In this document: piece by piece, positions 10,854 to 21,062 of the stretch
How positions within the stretch are numbered: the first letter of the stretch is position 1
How the letters are laid out: every line of letters begins with the position of its first letter
From: Apium graveolens
Taxonomy: Eukaryota; Streptophyta; Magnoliopsida; Apiales; Apiaceae
Direction: 5' to 3'
Length of the DNA: 64,000 nucleotides
Assembly: GCF_009905375.1 (NCBI RefSeq)
Contig: NW_027420664.1
Span: 45,018 to 109,017, forward strand
Position numbers and translations under genes: made by a program
The notes under the pieces: generated by a model
The model's input: only the letters and a program-made list of their open reading frames with translations
What the model was told of the DNA's origin: nothing
The model's database searches: none

Positions 10854-11406
10854 TGTTGGGCTTTTGCTGAGTAGGCCTAACTCCACATTAGTATGATATT
10901 GTCCGCTCTGGGCCGATCCCGAACGAATTTGTTTTGGGCACCTCCCAAAAGGGCTCATACTAATAGATTTATCTAACTACTTATATTCTAGTCATCTGCC
11001 CCTCCCACAAACAATATGGTACAACTCCCAATAATCTCCCCCTTCACACATCGGGCCCGACACCTGTCTTCTGGCTTTCTGCCTCCCCATTGGCCCATAC
11101 TGGAAGGTCCACCTGCCTTTTCCTGAAGCCTATATTGGGTTAGCCCATCTGTCTTTCCCTAGGCCTATTTGGGAGCCCTTCTGAGATTGTTATGGACCGT
11201 TACAACTTGAAGCTCTGATACCACTTGTTGGGCTTTTGCTGAGCAGGCCTAACTCCATATTGGTATGATGTTGTCTGCTCTGGGCCGCGCCCGCACTTAT
11301 TTGTTTTTGGGTACCTCCCAAAAGATCTCATAATAATAGAGTTATGTGGATGCTTATATTCTAGTCATCTGCCCCTCCCACAAATGATGTGGGACAACTT
11401 CTAATA
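10854..11406 (-). mobile_element. TRIM-1 copy, segment B, unit 1
   Basis: This is the segment B counterpart of the element at 7901, flanked by the same AGAAT duplication (10849-10853 and 11407-11411). Repeats are about 10854-11033 and 11226-11406. The inner region is about 55 bp shorter than in segment A. It is a duplicate by descent, not a separate insertion. Confidence 0.88.
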
Positions 11407-11778
11407 AGAATCTCATCTATATTACCTGCAACATCATTATCATCACCATTATTATCAGCAACATCACTAGGATGTGGCATGCATGTCAGGATCATCATCA
11501 TGAGAGAACTGTTCTACTACACCCTTAAGTTTTAGGTCAACTTTAGATTTAACAATTTTCTTATCCTGATGTGTAGATGAAATAGAAAGACCCTTAAATC
11601 TATTTATTATTTTAAAACAATCTCATCATTTCTCACACATATATCACTTTTCAATAGCAATATTTAAGGCACTAAAAGTCCCAGACTTCGCTCTCAAGTC
11701 TACCTCTCATTTTTCCAGCATAAAAGACGATCTCTCAGTTTCTTAATTTTTCACTAATTATTTTCCCAAACTCCCACT

Positions 11779-13586
11779 TTAAAGGCTCAAATCACTCCCA
11801 AATGAAGAAATAAGATAGGGCCAGAAAGAGTGGTCTACAGTTATATAAATAGGGGTATCCTCACACAAGGGTCTATTTTTAGTCATAATAGCAGATAAAA
11901 TAATAGTACTAATTAGATATGTACCTTCAACAGAAGAATCCATATGAATGGATATTAGAGGAGTTACAAGAATAACAATAGTATTCTTCTTTGCAGCAAC
12001 CATTTCAACCTTAGGATCAAGAAATATTGAAGTGTTAGCATATGCAGCATCATCGGGAGTCGTAGTGGTGCATTCATCAAGACTTTGACTTGATCATTCT
12101 TGTAGGGCATGACGCTTTGAAGCTTCTTCAACCCTTTGAACTAAGGGTTCTTTTTGGGTTATCGTAAATATTGAATCATTCAATAAAGTATCAAACTCAG
12201 CTCTATGATCGTGATGAGCTTCTTTATCCTTTGTGTGTGGTATAATATCAAATTCCACTTATTCAGAACCTCCTTCAGCAGTGTCATGGAATTGTCCTTC
12301 CAATAGCAGTGTGTGAACCTTCACTTTGAGAAGGTGGGTCTTATGTGATAAGGTCATTAGCACCCGTTGAATCCCTTTGAGATTCAACTTCTTGTGTGTT
12401 GTAACCTTTCTGTGGAGATTGATATCTTGATTTCTTTCTGTAATATACAACTTTATCTTTTGTCTTCCTTTTCAAATTGTCAATACCAGGTTGACCAGCA
12501 TCAAGACTAGATATTGACTTGTCAAGAATTCCACCAATATCAGGAATAGAAGCATCTTTATCTGTATTGGCCTCCTTTAGAGGAATAGCTCCTGATGATT
12601 CATGTTCTATATAAAAGTAGACTGTGTAGGAGAGTAATGTATAGTCATTTGCACCTTGAGCAATATCCTTTTCCTCTTTGACAAAAGTCCAGATGCAGTG
12701 ACCTCCTTACTTGCATCATTATCTGCAACTTTATTAATATTTAGCTTTGAATTTAGAGTTGTAGTGTCATCTTCATCAGAATCTGACTTAACAGTCATTC
12801 TCAATGCCGTTATTTTCTTCTATTTTACAAAATAAGCTTCTTGTGTCAGGAACATGGTTGGAAAGAAGTGACAAGAGAAGCGTCAAGATTTGTTGCCACA
12901 TACTGAGTAAAGTTTTCTTTGGAAAAAATGCTTGACCTCCACAAGAATCACAACCTTTCATGTAATTTATTTTTCTCGTCCCTACTCTCATTATCTTGAA
13001 TGTCATTATTAGTAATTTTGAACATAAGTAGCCATTCATCATCAACGGTATGAATAACCAATTTGCAGAGATACAACTAGAAGAGTATCAAAGTTAAATA
13101 CATTGCTGACAAAGCATCTAATAATACAGTCAAAATAGAAATTCTGCATTTCCTAAGCTTGGTTCTGAACAGTTCTCTCATCTTGGAAAACTCATAACTG
13201 TACATCAATATCCTGAGATAATAAAATAGGACCTCAGTAGAATGATATAAGGAGATTTGTCAATTAGAATAGGTAGCTATAGAGCTGCTTGAATCACTTC
13301 AGGGGTGATTTCATACCTCCTATTGCCATTGTGAAAAAAGATACTACCTTTTTTCTTATGTACTTTTTTGTGTCCCAAATCCGCATAGCATCTAATAGTG
13401 GGGTTAGTTAAGGCAAAATCAATGTTGCTTTTTTCAAGAAAATCTTGAATGACGTGAAAATTAGGATGGATTTCATTGTGATCATGATGTGCTTTGAAGT
13501 TGTTTGGGCCGATTTCATGATTATGTTGAAAGTAAGGTTTTGTTGAAGAAGCTTGAAAGGCATGTAGAGACACTAGTATTTGTCAT
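11779..13586 (-). pseudogene. Long-gag type retroelement remnant, segment B and beyond, unit 1
   Basis: On the minus strand an ATG at 13586 opens MTNTSVS and then loses frame; one base away, 13573-13277 reads FQASSTKPYFQHNHEIGPNN, then NFHVIQDFLEKSNIDFALTN and GSIFFHNGNRRYEITPEVIQ. This resembles the N-terminal domain of the long gag found in some asterid Ty1/copia polyproteins (recalled, not searched). Downstream pieces (SDSDEDDTTTLNSKLNINK at 12804; KRKTKDKVVYYRKKSRYQS; EEASKRHALQERSSQSL) continue as a charged linker through many stops. Unit 1 has a TGA near 12094 where units 2 and 3 have CGA. Confidence 0.55.
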
Positions 13587-14192
13587 TGTTGAGAATTAGA
13601 GTTCTAGTTTAAGTTTACGAGAGAGGGGAGAAACGATATTTGTGTATAAAAACTGATGTGGAAATATTATTAGTTTTATAAAAACTAACATGATTTTAGA
13701 CAGTCTATAGACAAACAAAACAAGCGACTTGATGTGATTTGTGAGAATAATTGGCGGTGCTAGTTTCTTGTAATCATAGTTAATTTATTAATGTATATCT
13801 ACAATAGACAATAGACTTGTATACTACGCCTAGAAATACGCAACTGTGTGCATAATTATCTCACATGAATTAGAATCGTTTCCGCATAATTATCTCACAT
13901 GCATTAGAATAGTTTCTTTAGAAACAAAATAATTAAAATTTCTTCACTTAACTCATAAAATCATGTGATATCAAAGAGATATTAGTATTTATTTTTAGAA
14001 CAAATACTGAATTTGAATGGTTTATATATATTATTGATGTGTCATAAGGATTACACAATACTTTTAGAATTTTACTCGATCAGGATTTGACGTGCAATAG
14101 GATTTGACCATGTTAGTATTTTATCTACTTTGTCTCACCTGTGCATCAGTATTTGTACTACTTACTACTTTTTATAACTTATCATTTCAAGT

Positions 14193-14444
14193 TCATTGAT
14201 TTGGTTTGTGAATGTGACTTCTAATAATGACTTGGCGAAAATGTCTGTCGTTTATTGTTACTTTCATGACATGATCCGTTACAAAATGAAATCTAATATT
14301 AATATGCTTTGTCAGGAAATTGGGTACTGGACTTCCTGTTGTGGTAATAACATTTGTATTGCCTAGTAAGATAATAATTATTTCAGACCGTTGGATATAA
14401 TTGTATAGATGAATGGAATAAGTAAGGATGTAAATATGAAACAA
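14193..14444 (-). pseudogene. copia RNase H scrap, unit 1
   Basis: The 83-codon minus frame contains LLGNTNVITTTGSPVPNFLT and KHINIRFHFVTDHVMKV, which align with the copia RNase H ending (DNxSAIxLAxNPVFHxRTKHIxxxYHFxRDxV). Catalytic DN is changed to GN and nothing else of pol is attached. It is the only coding trace in 13600-15580. Confidence 0.65.
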
Positions 14445-15581
14445 TTTTATAATTTGTGATATAAAACTGTTACAAACTCATCAGCTAACTAAAATGATAC
14501 TAGAGATAATCAAGCAGTTAACCTATTATGCTAAGCTATATCTCCCTCATATCTTTATAAGCTTTTTATTCTTATACAGAGCAAAATTAATAAATAATGG
14601 AGGTATAAAATATTACAAATGTATTGGTTGTTCTTAATTATAATTAGAAATGGGATTGTAATGTTTGTATTGCAATAAAGAGATTATTATTATGTACAAT
14701 ATATATAGAGGATGTACCCTAGGATTCAAAAAGTAAAATTTAAGAAATATAAACTTGGACTAGTGCACTTCAATTGCACCAAACCACTTCTCCCAAAGCA
14801 TATATATATAAAAAGATATTAAACAATGGAAGTGTGGACTGACAATCACCCTCCTACTAATTAATTTAAATAAATAATTTTTACGTTAAGCCTTTTATAT
14901 ATGTAAGTGACAAAAATTGTACGAGTAGGCTCAAATGGAGAAGTATGTTCTCCAACAAGTTTTGCTTTAAAGTATTACAAAACATAATGCGGAAAATTTT
15001 GCATGACTAATAATAATTCTCTTAATTAATTAATTCTCTAGCTAAGAGTATTCCACCAGACCAAACTCTGGGTACATAATGATCCAACAAAAACTTAAAA
15101 CACATTTAATTGTAAGTCACGGTCAATTACATAAAGCAACACTTGAAAGCTACAACAAATTTAGCTTATCCTGCACTAGTCCCCCAACTTGCGCAAACCA
15201 CTAGTCAAAATCTTCATGGCCTAATATTAGCAGGAGAACGTGCACACGCATGTTTGTTCTATGAATTTATCTTAATTATGTAATAATATTAGCTGGGGCA
15301 GAAATAAAATTTTATATTGCAGAAGTGTACCCTAATTTTGACACTAATCATTTAAGGCATAAAACTTTATATAATAATGGTCTCATGGACGGATGAAGTT
15401 ATGTGGATGGGCAAAGGTGTGCCACAACAACTAATAAAAGGTCATCTTCTCATTTACAAAATCAAACGTGATACTCTATATATATATAGTTATCATTACA
15501 TTATCTGTAGTCATCATGATCTAGACCATGTAACAAGTTAATAACATTTTCATCTCAAATTTTTACAATTGTAATGATGGT
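14445..15581. other. Non-coding spacer, unit 1
   Basis: AT-rich, no frame of note, no transposon ends recognised. A (TA)n run lies near 15479. Unit 2 carries about 60 extra bp at 36459-36520 that unit 1 lost at 15221. Confidence 0.5.
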
Positions 15582-15586
15582 CCTCC

Positions 15587-16761
15587 TATTGAAAAATAAT
15601 CTTAAACTTATTTTTATTTGTAGTAAATTAATAATGTTTTCTTATTTGATTTGTTCAGTTGATGACTTAGTCATGCTGTTAGTGGAGAAATTGTAGGACT
15701 CATAATAAGTGGCAGGGGGTTAGTAGGAGTTGTTAGGCTCATTACAAGTTTTCCTGATTTATAACTACCAGTACCTTAGTTCCTTTCTATATATATTGTA
15801 TCATTGATTAAAGAAAAGTAGATCTTTTGTTGTGCAAACATGTGTGTGTGATTTGTGTTTTACTAGTGAGAAGTATACAGATATATACTTATGTATAAAT
15901 AATCAGTTAAAATTCTACACTTGTATGCGAGCCTCATGATCTAAGGCTTTGTAAGATATTTTAAAATATACACCTATATATATATGTTAAGTATTTATTT
16001 ATCATATTTAATGGCATCAAAAAATTTCTCAATTTATATTTAATGAGGTATCAAGAAAAAAGTCTACGAGAGAGAAGCATGGGAAGAAGAAAGAGAAGCA
16101 TGATAAAAAATTAAGGAGAAAATTGAGGAGAAAATTGAGCAGTGAAAATAATGAGAAAGATATCATGGCACAAGTGGTTGTGAAAGAAATTTTGTTTTAG
16201 AAGTGTGGGTGATTATGTGCACCAGGAGAGAAGTGCTCCGGCAAACAAAAATGACGTTGATGAGAAGTGCATCAACAAAAAAATTGTTTTTGTTGAGAAG
16301 TGCATCAAACTTGATAGTGGTGAGAAGTGCATCACAAAATGAAGAGATGGTGGTGAGAAGTGCATCACAAAATGAAGAGAAGTGCTTCATAAATTCTGTT
16401 CAGCTAAGTTTAAGATTACAGGGGAGATTGTTGAAAAATAATCTTAAACTTATTTGTATTTGTAGTAAATTAATAATGTTTTCTTATTTGATTTGTTCAG
16501 TTGATGACTTAGTCATGCTGTTAGTGGAGAAATGGTAGGACTCATAATAAGTGGCAGGGGATTAGTCGGAGTTGTTAGGCCCATTACTAGTTTTCCTGAT
16601 TTATAGCTACCAGTACCTTAGTTCCTTTCTATATATATTGTATCATTGATTAAAGAAAAGTATATCTTTTGGTGTGCAAATCTGGGTGTGTGATTTGTGT
16701 TTTACTAGTGAGAAGTATACAGATATATACTTATTTATAAATAATCAGTTAAAATTCTACA
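15587..16761 (+). mobile_element. TRIM-2 non-autonomous LTR element, unit 1
   Basis: LTRs of 333 bp at 15587-15919 and 16429-16761 begin TGTTGAAAAA (TATTG in the 5' copy) and end AATTCTACA. The 5-bp duplication CCTCC flanks the element (15582-15586 and 16762-16766). Just inside the 5' LTR a decayed initiator-tRNA-Met site reads TTGTATGCGAGC, and ACAGGGGAGAT precedes the 3' LTR. The two LTRs differ at about 14 sites (near 4%). The 509-bp interior has no pol gene but has four to five copies of a GAGAAGTGCATCA motif; frames there (RSAS repeats on plus, CDALLTTI on minus) are products of that repeat. Confidence 0.9.
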
Positions 16762-16860
16762 CCTCCTACAACAATAATGGTTAGTTTTCTCAGACGGCCT
16801 AAATATTATATGTAAGCAAGTTAAAGCAAGTAACCTGAAGGAAGATAAACAAACTAAAGA

Positions 16861-17005
16861 AATGAGACTGATAATCACTTATTTATGCTCTGCCACTATA
16901 GTCGTTTTGTTCTCCCTAACTTGTTGCATAAGTTAGGAACTTCTCAACCACATGCTACATATTCAGGACAGAGCCAAGAGTAGTGTTGCTCTTGGTTTGA
17001 TCCAG
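16861..17005 (+). pseudogene. Fragment of an unrecognised exon, unit 1 copy
   Basis: It matches the exon described at 57508-57683 but lacks its splice acceptor, which went with the 517-bp deletion at 16860, and has a 29-nt internal deletion after TTAG near 16942 that shifts the frame. It is dead. Confidence 0.5.
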
Positions 17006-17982
17006 GTTTTTTGCTGCCAGCTATGGCGAGAAAGAAATGCCCGAGCCCATGACAAAGGAATTTTTGGCCCAATGAAGCCTATAGATTGTATTCTAGTTGA
17101 TGTTAAACCATGACAAAGGAATCAGCTTATAGTTTTGCTTTAATTGGTTATAGAGCAAGGGAGATCTCCCTTTTATATTCTCTTTTCTAATACATCTCTT
17201 AATTTAGCAAAAAAATAATAGCACTTCTTCTATTGTCATTTCTTTCGGCCTACAATTAATTTGCAACACTAATTATAAAAAAGAATGACAGAACTAATTT
17301 GGGTATTCTCTTGCATTTTTCTTCGGATAAAAATTTGGAATCATATGAAGGCCTAAGGGTAACAAACCTTTGGGTATCCGAGGAGAGAACAATCATTGTT
17401 GTTGGAAGAGAGGTTTCCGACATATCACGCTCCTGACATTACAATACATGTTCAACTCTAATTAAAATATGAAGTTATTTAAGGTTGTAACTCTATAGCT
17501 ATCTTAGTACAGTGTAGGTAATCACTCCTACCACATATAAAAGCATGACAATGTTACAGTACAACGGCATATGATAGAGCATTGTTTTGTTTTTCTATTA
17601 ATATTTAAAAAAGTAATTGAAAGAGATATATATATATATCAATTAATATATAGGTAGAAAAGAGAGAGAGAAAAAAGGAGAGAAAATCTTGAGTGATAGC
17701 TGCGTAACTTAGATAGATAATAATTGAAGCATAAATTTGTACTTTGAAAACCTGGAGTGATGTTATATTTGCCAAAATTAATTAGTAATTTGAGAATCTG
17801 GAGTGATACCATATCTGCCAGAACTTAAATAACATACATGTACCAAGTTTACACTAAGATTATTACTAGTAATTAGTTCAAGCATAAAGTTAGTAAATAA
17901 TTGTCAATTATAACTGTATGCTTTACAAGAGTACTGCATATTATCATTATATATATGTACATACTTGCACGAAAAGGCTTAC
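17006..17982. other. Non-coding stretch of unit 1
   Basis: Contains GAGCCCATGACAAAGG..., an AGAGAGAG tract and a (TA)n run near 17620. In unit 2 about 250 bp of it (17457-17710) is replaced by filler. I see no gene. Confidence 0.5.
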
Positions 17983-18039
17983 TTTCATGTCCATTTGTTC
18001 CTCCAGGACAACTTTACCCTTCTCCATCTGTTTAATTTC
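17983..18039 (-). pseudogene. 57-nt coiled-coil exon remnant, first of pair, unit 1
   Basis: Reads EIKQMEKGKVVLEEQMDMK on the minus strand and ends at a GTAAGC donor. The bases before it are CATGTTTG, so no AG acceptor is present, unlike the second copy at 19125. It parallels that copy in length, phase and text and probably arose by exon duplication. Gene membership is unknown; proximity to the bZIP exons suggests, but does not prove, one gene. Confidence 0.4.
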
Positions 18040-19124
18040 CAAACATGTAAATAACTGATCAAAGGGGCCCAAAATCCATGTTAAAGCAAAAACAATGACT
18101 TCCTACAACTTAAATAGTAACATTGTTAAATAAAAAAAAATTATGAATGTGAGTATCATTAAACTAGTAAAACTAATCAAAACATCGTTACTTTATGCAA
18201 CTTATACATAGAAAACCTAAAAATTAAACTTTCAATTTTGTACACACAGCTAGAAGAATATCCATTTATTAGCATACTTAAACAAACATTTTGCACTTTT
18301 GGAATGAAAATTAAAATACAAGAAATTGACACGTAGGACTTGTTGTCAGGTCGGTTTTTACTATGGAGCTTCCCAAGTCTATAGTTGATTGTTAAGAGAG
18401 TGAGTGTTTACTTGCTTGTAATGTACTTGGTTATAATTTTGTTATTGTTTCGAAACTAGTACCTAGTACCTATATATTATTTTACACTCTCCACGATTAT
18501 TGGACTTATTTAAGTTGATCCATTTTTTAAAATTAAAAATTTCAGGTTACTATGTATTTGCCAACCACAGGTTAATGATACGGAGGTGTAGATTGTATAT
18601 TGGAGAAGCTAAGATATTAGCAAGTTTGTAATATGTATTGTTTAAACTTTGTAAATTATAACTTTTGAGTTTGGATGATCGGATTTATATTGTAATAAAA
18701 TTATTTTTTAATATATAAGGAGTGCAACAAGCTTAAAGTAGTTATATTAGTAACTTTTCTTTATTATGGGTTGGTAATTGGGGTTGGGGTTATAGATATA
18801 CATATTTAATAGGTAGAAAGGGAAGAACAAAAAAGTTGAGAAAACCTGGTAATAAATAAGACAATAAGATAGTTAGACTAATTAGTTTACACTAAGATTA
18901 TATATGTAGACAAAGCATTAAGATTGTGATTAGTAATTCAAGTATAAATAGCTTACACTAAGATTATATGTGGACAAAGTTTATATTAAAATTATAATTA
19001 TTAATTCAAGTATAAACTTAGTAATTTTTTACTGCATGTGATAAATGATGCATGTGCTTGACAAATGAACTATATATTGCCCTACTATATCTATATCTGC
19101 ATATATATATAACAAAAGGCTTAT
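18040..19124. other. Non-coding (possibly intronic), unit 1
   Basis: Lies between the two 57-nt exon-like copies and shares scattered similarity with the flank of the other copy (for example TTACACTAAGATTAT), as expected if a larger block was duplicated. No ORF or transposon ends seen. Confidence 0.45.
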
Positions 19125-19181
19125 CTGGGTGTCCATTTGTTCTTCCATAACAGCCCTGCCCTTATCCATTTGTTTAATTTC
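19125..19181 (-). pseudogene. 57-nt coiled-coil exon, second of pair, unit 1, donor lost
   Basis: Reads EIKQMDKGRAVMEEQMDTQ on the minus strand, bounded upstream by a good acceptor TTTTTAG. Unit 2 has a GTAAGC donor after it; unit 1 has ATAAGC, so the donor GT is mutated here only. Confidence 0.45.
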
Positions 19182-19315
19182 CTAAAAATCTAAGTAACTG
19201 ATCAAAGTGGCACAAAACACAAGTTAAAAAAATAATGCCTTGAGCTGTTACTTAAAAAAACAGAACAATGTGAGTGTCATGATAAACTACCAAAACTATT
19301 CAAAATACCGTTATA

Positions 19316-19537
19316 CTAGTCCCTCAGTCCCATCCAATTTGTAATATTCAACTCTGCACGCAGTTTAAGAGTCTTATAAAAATGTAGTTGCCAACATTTT
19401 TAAAAAAAAATCTTCTAACATATTTTTATACAGAAAAAGAAAATTTCAAAAATAAATTACAAAAATATACTTTATAATCGTCTTAAAATGTGTGTCAAAT
19501 ACGTAAAAACTGTAAAAAATGATAGGGACAAAAATAG
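19316..19537. mobile_element. Stowaway-like MITE, unit 1
   Basis: 222 bp flanked by TA on both sides (19314-19315, 19538-19539). The ends read CTAGTCCCTCAGTCCCATCC and, reverse-complemented, CTATTTTTGTCCCTATC, an imperfect version of the Stowaway CTCCCTCCGTCCC terminus. No coding capacity, consistent with a Tc1/mariner-mobilised MITE. Confidence 0.75.
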
Positions 19538-21062
19538 TATTATGCAACTTATACTTAGAAAACTACAAATCCAATTTCAATTTCGTACACAATCGAAAAG
19601 TGCCTATTAATTAACAAACTTAAACAAGGCAGAATGAAATTTAAACATATACTTGCACACTACAAAGCTAAAATTTATATTCAAGGAACACTTCCTCACC
19701 TAATCTTCTTTGAATTTGTTAAATGATATAGATCCTAACAATTTCGCAAAAAACAAAAGGTCTATGAAAAGTATCATTTCTTTCAAAAGGTCCATTGACA
19801 AAAGAGGTAGATTAATGGATCTAACATGTACAGCCTTCTCAAGAATCTTTGTAAGCAGATCAAAACTATTACAAAACATATATAAATCAAAGATAGAGAT
19901 AAAGAGGTTACCATCAACATGATCGATAAGAATTAAGATGTACATATATAAATCACAAAACATAGAATTCAATACAACAATAGAAGAATTATAGAAGCAC
20001 TAAAATAAAATCTTAAGATTAAATATAAAAATAGCATAATTTCACAACCACAAAACTAGCTACACAATTTTAAAAGCTATACACCTCTTTCAAACAATCT
20101 GCTGGAGCCTATACTCACCTCTGAAGCAATGGAATGTTTTAGCCTTGTAAATACTTAAAAAAATATATTCGTGAACAATCTTTAATAAAACCATAATAAG
20201 TCAAATTATAAAACCATAATAAGTCAAATTATGGTGACACTATCTGCATAAACTTTTAAGTTTACATGGAGAAGCATTCAATTTTGTCATTATGATTAAA
20301 GATAGAGAGAAAGAGGTTACCATCAACAACTTCTTTTTGTCTTTATTTGAGTAATTTAAAATGTTTAAAAATTATGTAACTTAATATTGGGTAGTAATGC
20401 ATTTATCTTTTCTTGCTAAACGAATTTCATATTGCAGAAGAGGCCCCTAATATTTAATTGTGTCAAAAATATTTACTCTCTAAATGCCCCACCCACCAAC
20501 CCCTCACCCGTTCAATTGTTAATATTGGTGATATTGTGTTTGACACAAACTTGAACATAAATATAAAATATATCTCTATAATTTATTTTTATTTTTTTGA
20601 ATAAATATTTATATATTCAACTTTTATTTATAATTTTTCTTTTAAAATAATATAATTATACTTTACATTCATCTTAAAATAGTTTCCCAACACTCTCCCA
20701 AAAATTCATTAATAATTCGGTGGGATGCTGACTACATTTACACTTTAATTTTTCAAAAACTACTCTTACATACATGTTAAAAATTGGTGGGACGACGTTA
20801 GCAATTGGGTGTGGACAAAGAGAGTACATTTCAGTTTTAATTCTTAAAAATGCAGAGACATACTTGTTTGAAATAGTCACATAAATTTGAAATTTTATGA
20901 ATGTATGTTATATATGAGTTTGGTGTATAATTGATATGTACTATAGTATATTAACTTTCAAGTTAAAGTAGCAAAATAAATATTTTTTTATTAATGTAAA
21001 ATTTTAATATTTCATAAAAATAAGCATGTTTTGTTTATATTTTTAGTTTTGATAAAAAAAAA
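19538..21062. other. Stretch without a supportable gene, unit 1
   Basis: Overlapping frames on both strands at 19700-19972 exist (identical in unit 2) but neither has a family signature. A 24-bp sequence (TAAAACCATAATAAGTCAAA...) is tandemly doubled near 20188-20236. A GGTAACCTCTTT motif occurs twice on the minus strand (near 19905 and 20320). A second possible Stowaway-like relic (GGTGGGAC near 20785) lacks clear ends. Confidence 0.45.

Larger units (their letters stand above)
6793..12590. repeat. Internal direct duplication A/B in unit 1 (2 x 2.9 kb)
   Basis: Segment A (6793-9694) and segment B (9695-12590) are collinear copies: 3' part of the 145-codon gene, its downstream AT-rich region, a TRIM-1 element, and a minus-strand gag-like remnant. 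The junction at 9694/9695 joins the end of A (AGAGGAATAGCT) directly to CACAACTTGCAGG from inside the gene, with CTCACAAC shared at both breakpoints. A and B differ by roughly 10%, far more than the 21 kb units differ from one another, so this duplication is older than the array. Confidence 0.88.

Noticed and set aside
16210..16395. Regularly spaced short repeats resembling a CRISPR array
   Set aside because: The repeats are 13-14 bases, uneven in spacing, in a plant LTR element interior, and there are no cas genes.
19700..19972. Overlapping 90-codon minus and 70-codon plus frames, conserved in unit 2
   Set aside because: Conservation only reflects recent unit duplication. No motif, no splice-consistent exon in any frame, and no promoter was seen.
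20655..20830. Possible second Stowaway-like element
   Set aside because: GGTGGGAC and GAGAGTAC hint at one end only; no matching terminus or TA duplication was found.
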